Positions 6,278-9,853 of a DNA stretch of 9,853 nucleotides are shown in pieces. Numbering within the stretch: position 1 is the first letter of the stretch; each line of letters begins with the position of its first letter. The position numbers and the translations under genes are program-made. Below the pieces are notes generated by a model. It was not told the origin of the DNA. It ran no database searches and saw only the letters and a list, made by a program, of their open reading frames with translations. Source of the DNA: Victivallales bacterium (GTDB lineage Bacteria; Verrucomicrobiota; Lentisphaeria; Oligosphaerales; Oligosphaeraceae); NCBI GenBank assembly GCA_900769285.1, contig CAAGGB010000235.1, positions 1 through 9,853 on the forward strand, written 5' to 3'.

Positions 6278-7582
6278 ATGCGCAGCAAGGAGCAGTTGAA
6301 GCAGGATGTGCTGGACGCCATCAGGCGTCACCATGACACCATCGTCCGCCTCGCCAGGACCGTCTGGGAGAACCCCGAGTCCGGATACCGCGAGTTCAAG
6401 ACCGCCAGGCTCGCCGAGGAGACGCTGCGGCAGCACGGGTACGAGCCCACCACCGGACTCTCCCTGACGGGTCTCCGCGCCGACCTGGCCGGCGCCGCCC
6501 CCGGCCCGACCCTCGCTGTCCTCGGCGAGCTGGACGCGCTGGTCATGCCCACCCATCCCGCCTGCGACCCGCAGACCGGTGCCGCCCATGCCTGCGGGCA
6601 CCACTCCCACATCGCCGCCATGCTGGGCACCGCCATCGCCCTCCGCGAGGCCGGCGCCCAGAACGACCTCGCCGGCAGGGTCGCGTTCATCGCCACCCCC
6701 GCCGAGGAGTGCATCGAGCTCGCCTACCGTGACCAGCTCCTCCGCGAGGGACGCATCCACGCCCTCGGCGGCAAAGCTTCCCTCATCCTCGAAGGCGTCT
6801 TCGATGACGTCGACATGGCCATCATGAACCACTCCGGCGGCGGCTACGGCGCCGCCGACCACAACGGCTTCTGCATCAAGAACGTCACCTTCCGCGGACG
6901 CGCCTCCCACGCCGCCTATCCCGGCGACTCCCAGAACGCCCTCTCCGCCGCCACACTCGCCCTCTCCGCGCTCGCTATGCTCCGCGAGAAGTTCGCCGTC
7001 GAGCCATCCGTCCGGATGCACGGCATCATCGCCGGCGGCGGCACCTCCGTCAACATCATCCCCGACGCCGTCACGCTCGAATACCAGCTCCGCGCCAGCA
7101 CTATCGAGGTTGTCGCGCGGCTCTCCGAGGCGTTCGACCGCGCCGTCACCGGCTGCGCCTCCGCACTCGGCTGCACCGCCGACATCGACTCCTACGCCGG
7201 CTACTACCCGCTCCACAACAACCATCTCCTCGGCGACGCCTACGCCGCCGTCGTCCATGGCCTCCGCCCCGACTGGAGCGCACACGTCCCCTGCGGCTTC
7301 TCCCACGGCTGCACCGACATGGGCGACGTCTCCGCCATCATGCCCGCCCTCCACGGCACCTGCGCCGGCTCGGCCGGCGGCGGACACACCGTCAACTACC
7401 ACGTCGCCGACGAGGAGCGCGCCTACATCGAGAACACCCAGATCCTCGCTCTCATGTGCGTCGAGCTCCTCGCCGACGACGCCCGCCTCGGCCGCGCCAT
7501 CGCCGCCCACAAGGCCGACTGCCTCTCCGTCGAACAGTACCGCCAGACACTCGCCCGCTTCAACTACCACAGAAAGGGATAA
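6278..7582 (+). CDS. M20 family (M20D-like) metal-dependent amidohydrolase
   Basis: This is a 434-aa protein without a signal peptide, so it is probably cytoplasmic. It starts at ATG 6278, with AAAGGTGA (6265-6272) 5 bases upstream. The catalytic domain is split around a dimerisation domain, as in AbgA/AbgB, hippurate hydrolase and N-acyl amino acid amidohydrolases. WENPESGYREFKT (30-42) and AVLGELDALV (80-89) open the fold. HACGHHSH (104-111) supplies Cys106 and His108, PAEE (141-144) supplies the acidic metal ligand and base, and GGGHT (367-371) supplies His370. GRASHAAYPGDSQNALSAA (207-225) is the dimerisation-domain motif. Family members hydrolyse the amide of N-acyl amino acids, p-aminobenzoyl-glutamate or similar compounds, usually with Mn, Zn or Co. 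The substrate is unknown. It lies 7 bases before a secreted polysaccharide lyase, so removal of N-acyl groups from released products is conceivable but unproven. Its coding strand strongly favours C-ending codons. Confidence 0.9.
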   Translation: MRSKEQLKQDVLDAIRRHHDTIVRLARTVWENPESGYREFKTARLAEETLRQHGYEPTTGLSLTGLRADLAGAAPGPTLAVLGELDALVMPTHPACDPQTGAAHACGHHSHIAAMLGTAIALREAGAQNDLAGRVAFIATPAEECIELAYRDQLLREGRIHALGGKASLILEGVFDDVDMAIMNHSGGGYGAADHNGFCIKNVTFRGRASHAAYPGDSQNALSAATLALSALAMLREKFAVEPSVRMHGIIAGGGTSVNIIPDAVTLEYQLRASTIEVVARLSEAFDRAVTGCASALGCTADIDSYAGYYPLHNNHLLGDAYAAVVHGLRPDWSAHVPCGFSHGCTDMGDVSAIMPALHGTCAGSAGGGHTVNYHVADEERAYIENTQILALMCVELLADDARLGRAIAAHKADCLSVEQYRQTLARFNYHRKG

Positions 7583-7589
7583 GCACGCC

Positions 7590-9853
7590 ATGAACCGCCT
7601 CGCCGTCACCATGACCCTGCTGCTGCCCCTCGCAGTCGCCGCCCAGACCTTCATCTCCGAGCACGTCCTCGACGACTTCGACCCGCCACGCGACTCCTGG
7701 CAGTCACCCCTCATCTCCTTCGAGCGCGACCCGCTGCGCGGCGGCGTCGCCGTCCTCTCCATCCCCGCCAACAGCAAGGTCACCGGCGTCCCACTCCAGC
7801 TCGGCGACTGGGCGCCACGCGCCGTCGACTTCGACGAGCTGCGGTTCGAGTACACCATCTCCAATCCCCGCGTCTGGTTCGGCTGCAAGATCATGGACAA
7901 GCCGCTGGCCGACGGGTACCAGGCCACCTGGCAGCTCCAGGTCCCCGAGAGCGCCGACAGAATCTGGCACACCGCCGCCATCGACCTCCAGCGCCCCATG
8001 TTCCGCTGGGGCGAGAGCCCCGTCAACTTCCGCGCCCTCCATTTCCGCGTCGACAACCAGACGCCCTCGCCCGTCGTCATCCGCATCTCCAGGCTGCGCT
8101 ACGTCCGCAAGACCATCTTCCTCGCCCAGATTGGCCACGGCGTCACCTGGAGCACGCCCCGCAGCGGCCACCTTGACCTCAAGGTCGACAGCCGCCTCGA
8201 CCAGCCCGTCGCCATCCCCGTCCGCGCCGTCTCGTCCCTGGCGGGCCTGACGTTCCGCGACCTGCCTGAACGGCTGCAGGTGCCGGCCAACGGCACCACG
8301 CCGCTCCGCGTCGCGTTCGAGTTGCCGGCGGACACGCCGGCGCTTACGCCGTTCGACCTCACGGTACAGCTTCTTGACACCGACGGCCAGGCCGCCGAGT
8401 CCATCACGGCCGGCACCGTGACGCCCATGCGCCCACTCCCCTCGCCCGCCCTGCTCTGCCACGCCGACCGCCGCGACGACATCCGTCGGCGCGTCCGTGA
8501 CAGCGAGCCCGCGCGGCTGTGGTGGGAGAGCTTCCGCAAGGCGATGGACGGCTGGCTCGCGGCCGACATCGCCTATCCGCCCCGCGGTGCCCAGTGGTGG
8601 CACTGGTACAGCTGCAAGAAATGCGGCTCCTCCCTCAAGACCAAGACGCCCACCCTCCACGTCTGCCCCACCTGCAAGGCCGAGTACTCCGGATACCCCT
8701 ACGACGACGTCGTGCTCTCGCGTGACCACGACCGCCTCGCCCATGCCGTCCGCGACCTCGGCGTCGCCTACTTCATCAGCGGCGACCGCCGCTACGCCGA
8801 CAAGGCCCGCGACATCCTCCTCGGCTACGCCGAACGCTACCTCGGCTACCCGCTCCATGACATCCACGGCAAGCCCACCAAGGGCGGCGGCCATGTCCAT
8901 CCACAGACCCTCGACGAGGCCATCTGGCTCATCAGCATCGTCCAGGGAATCGACGCCATCCGCGACACTCTCTCCGACGACGACTTCCGCGCCATCGGCG
9001 ACAAGATGATCCTCCCCGCCGCCTACCACATCAAGAACCACCAGTGGGGCATCCACAACATCTGCTGCTGGCACGCCTCCGCCTACGGACTCGCCGGGCT
9101 CCTCTACAACCGCGGCGACCTCATCCGCCCCGCCATCTTCGGCCCCAACGGCTTCCTCAGCCAGGTCGAGAAGGGCGTCACCTCCGACGGACAGTGGTAC
9201 GAGCGCGCCTGGGGATACCACTTCTACACCACCTCCGCCCTCGAGCCCATCGCCATCGCCATCAGACTCAACGGACTCGCGCCCATCCCCGACCGCTTCA
9301 AGCTCCTCTTCGACGGACCGCTCAAGTTCCTCGCCCCCACCTCCGAGCTCCCCGCGTTCCACGACACCGCCCGCGTCCGCTTCGACCCGCGCGCCAACGC
9401 CGCCCACTACGAGCTCGCCTACGCCTTCTGGGGCGACCCCCTCCATGGCGCCGTCGTCGCCCAGACCGACCGCCGCAACCTCTACGCCACCCTCTTCGGA
9501 CGCGACACCATCGAGACCGCCAGCAAGCCCGCCGCCTCCGAGAACTACCTGGAGACGGGCATCGCCGTCCTCCGCTCCCAGACGCCCGGAACCGCCCCCG
9601 CCATCATGCCGCCCAACTACGTCGCCCTCGACTACGGCGAGCACGGCGGCGGCCACGGCCATCCCGACAAGCTCAACTTCGTCCTCTGGGCCCACGGAAC
9701 CCTCCTCGCCGAAGACCCCGGCTGCATCGCCTACGGCAACCCCGCCCATCCGGGCTGGTACCGCCAGACCATCTCACACAACACCCTCGTCGTCGACGGC
9801 AAGAGCCAGACGCCCGCCACCGGACGCTGCCTCGCCTACGCCGCCTCACCGGA
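7590..9853 (+). CDS. Secreted heparinase II/III-type polysaccharide lyase (3' end cut off)
   Basis: Translation starts at ATG 7590. AAAGGG (7573-7578) lies at the end of the M20 gene, so expression is probably coupled. 754 codons are visible and the frame is still open at the right edge. Residues 1-18 are a Sec signal peptide (MNRLAVTMTLLLPLAVAA). About 19-175 is a beta-sandwich-like module, about 185-280 a second beta module, and about 285-620 a helical toroid. CKKC (342-345) and CPTC (359-362) form a zinc-ribbon-like insert. NHQWGIHNICCWHA and ERAWGYHFYT in the toroid hold candidate catalytic His and Tyr. The heparinase II/III beta domain has HGGGHGHPD (685-693), EDPG (708-711) and ISHNTLVVDG (728-737). 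By analogy with heparinase II, His689 is catalytic and His691, Asp709 and His730 bind Zn. Such enzymes cut uronic-acid-containing polysaccharides by beta-elimination. Alginate, heparan-like or ulvan-like substrates cannot be told apart here. Confidence 0.88.
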   Translation, partial: MNRLAVTMTLLLPLAVAAQTFISEHVLDDFDPPRDSWQSPLISFERDPLRGGVAVLSIPANSKVTGVPLQLGDWAPRAVDFDELRFEYTISNPRVWFGCKIMDKPLADGYQATWQLQVPESADRIWHTAAIDLQRPMFRWGESPVNFRALHFRVDNQTPSPVVIRISRLRYVRKTIFLAQIGHGVTWSTPRSGHLDLKVDSRLDQPVAIPVRAVSSLAGLTFRDLPERLQVPANGTTPLRVAFELPADTPALTPFDLTVQLLDTDGQAAESITAGTVTPMRPLPSPALLCHADRRDDIRRRVRDSEPARLWWESFRKAMDGWLAADIAYPPRGAQWWHWYSCKKCGSSLKTKTPTLHVCPTCKAEYSGYPYDDVVLSRDHDRLAHAVRDLGVAYFISGDRRYADKARDILLGYAERYLGYPLHDIHGKPTKGGGHVHPQTLDEAIWLISIVQGIDAIRDTLSDDDFRAIGDKMILPAAYHIKNHQWGIHNICCWHASAYGLAGLLYNRGDLIRPAIFGPNGFLSQVEKGVTSDGQWYERAWGYHFYTTSALEPIAIAIRLNGLAPIPDRFKLLFDGPLKFLAPTSELPAFHDTARVRFDPRANAAHYELAYAFWGDPLHGAVVAQTDRRNLYATLFGRDTIETASKPAASENYLETGIAVLRSQTPGTAPAIMPPNYVALDYGEHGGGHGHPDKLNFVLWAHGTLLAEDPGCIAYGNPAHPGWYRQTISHNTLVVDGKSQTPATGRCLAYAASP

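Noticed and set aside
6263..9749. Two very long minus-strand open frames (8086-6263, 607 aa; 9749-7704, 681 aa)
   Set aside because: They are antisense to the M20 and lyase genes and consist of Val/Gly/Ala/Glu/Asp repeats produced by C-ending codons read on the other strand. No recognisable domain is present and no ribosome site was found.

Overview
The window looks like chromosomal DNA from a high-G+C bacterium, judged by eye and not counted. Two genes encode proteins with Sec-type signal peptides that belong to carbohydrate-active families. These sit beside two Gfo/Idh/MocA oxidoreductases, an [4Fe-4S] hydro-lyase subunit and a metal amidohydrolase. That mix is typical of polysaccharide-degrading lineages such as Planctomycetota, Lentisphaerota/Verrucomicrobiota, Armatimonadota or related uncultured phyla. 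This placement is inferred from gene content only. I see no rRNA, tRNA, CRISPR, transposase, integrase or phage gene.

Layout. There are two divergent, tightly packed transcription units. The minus-strand unit is read from about 6039 down to 1. Its order is PdxK/ThiD-family pyridoxal kinase (6039-5227), small HNH nuclease-like protein (5224-4850), Gfo/Idh/MocA protein of the 'GLDTSH' type (4866-3943), class I fumarase/tartrate dehydratase alpha subunit (3894-3028), second Gfo/Idh/MocA protein (2958-1699), and a secreted clan GH-A-like glycoside hydrolase (1674 to beyond position 1). Gaps run from a 17-base overlap to 69 bases, and most starts have a good Shine-Dalgarno sequence, so a single operon is plausible. 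The plus-strand unit starts from the shared 238-base promoter region. It encodes an M20 amidohydrolase (6278-7582) and, 7 bases later, a secreted heparinase II/III-type polysaccharide lyase (7590 to beyond 9853). The glycoside hydrolase and the lyase are both cut by the window edges.

How the genes may work together (inference). The two exported enzymes would attack a polysaccharide outside the cytoplasm, probably one containing uronic acid because heparinase II/III folds cleave uronate-containing polymers. The cytoplasmic oxidoreductases, the fumarase-like dehydratase and the M20 amidohydrolase could process the released sugars, sugar acids or N-acyl groups. PdxK and the HNH protein look like unrelated passengers at the head of the operon.

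The most unusual point is the fumarase-like protein. It is an alpha subunit with no beta subunit next to it. It keeps the three cysteines expected to bind the cluster, but the active-site histidine of characterised class I fumarases is replaced by leucine. This suggests a different hydro-lyase activity, or a subunit that pairs with a distant partner.
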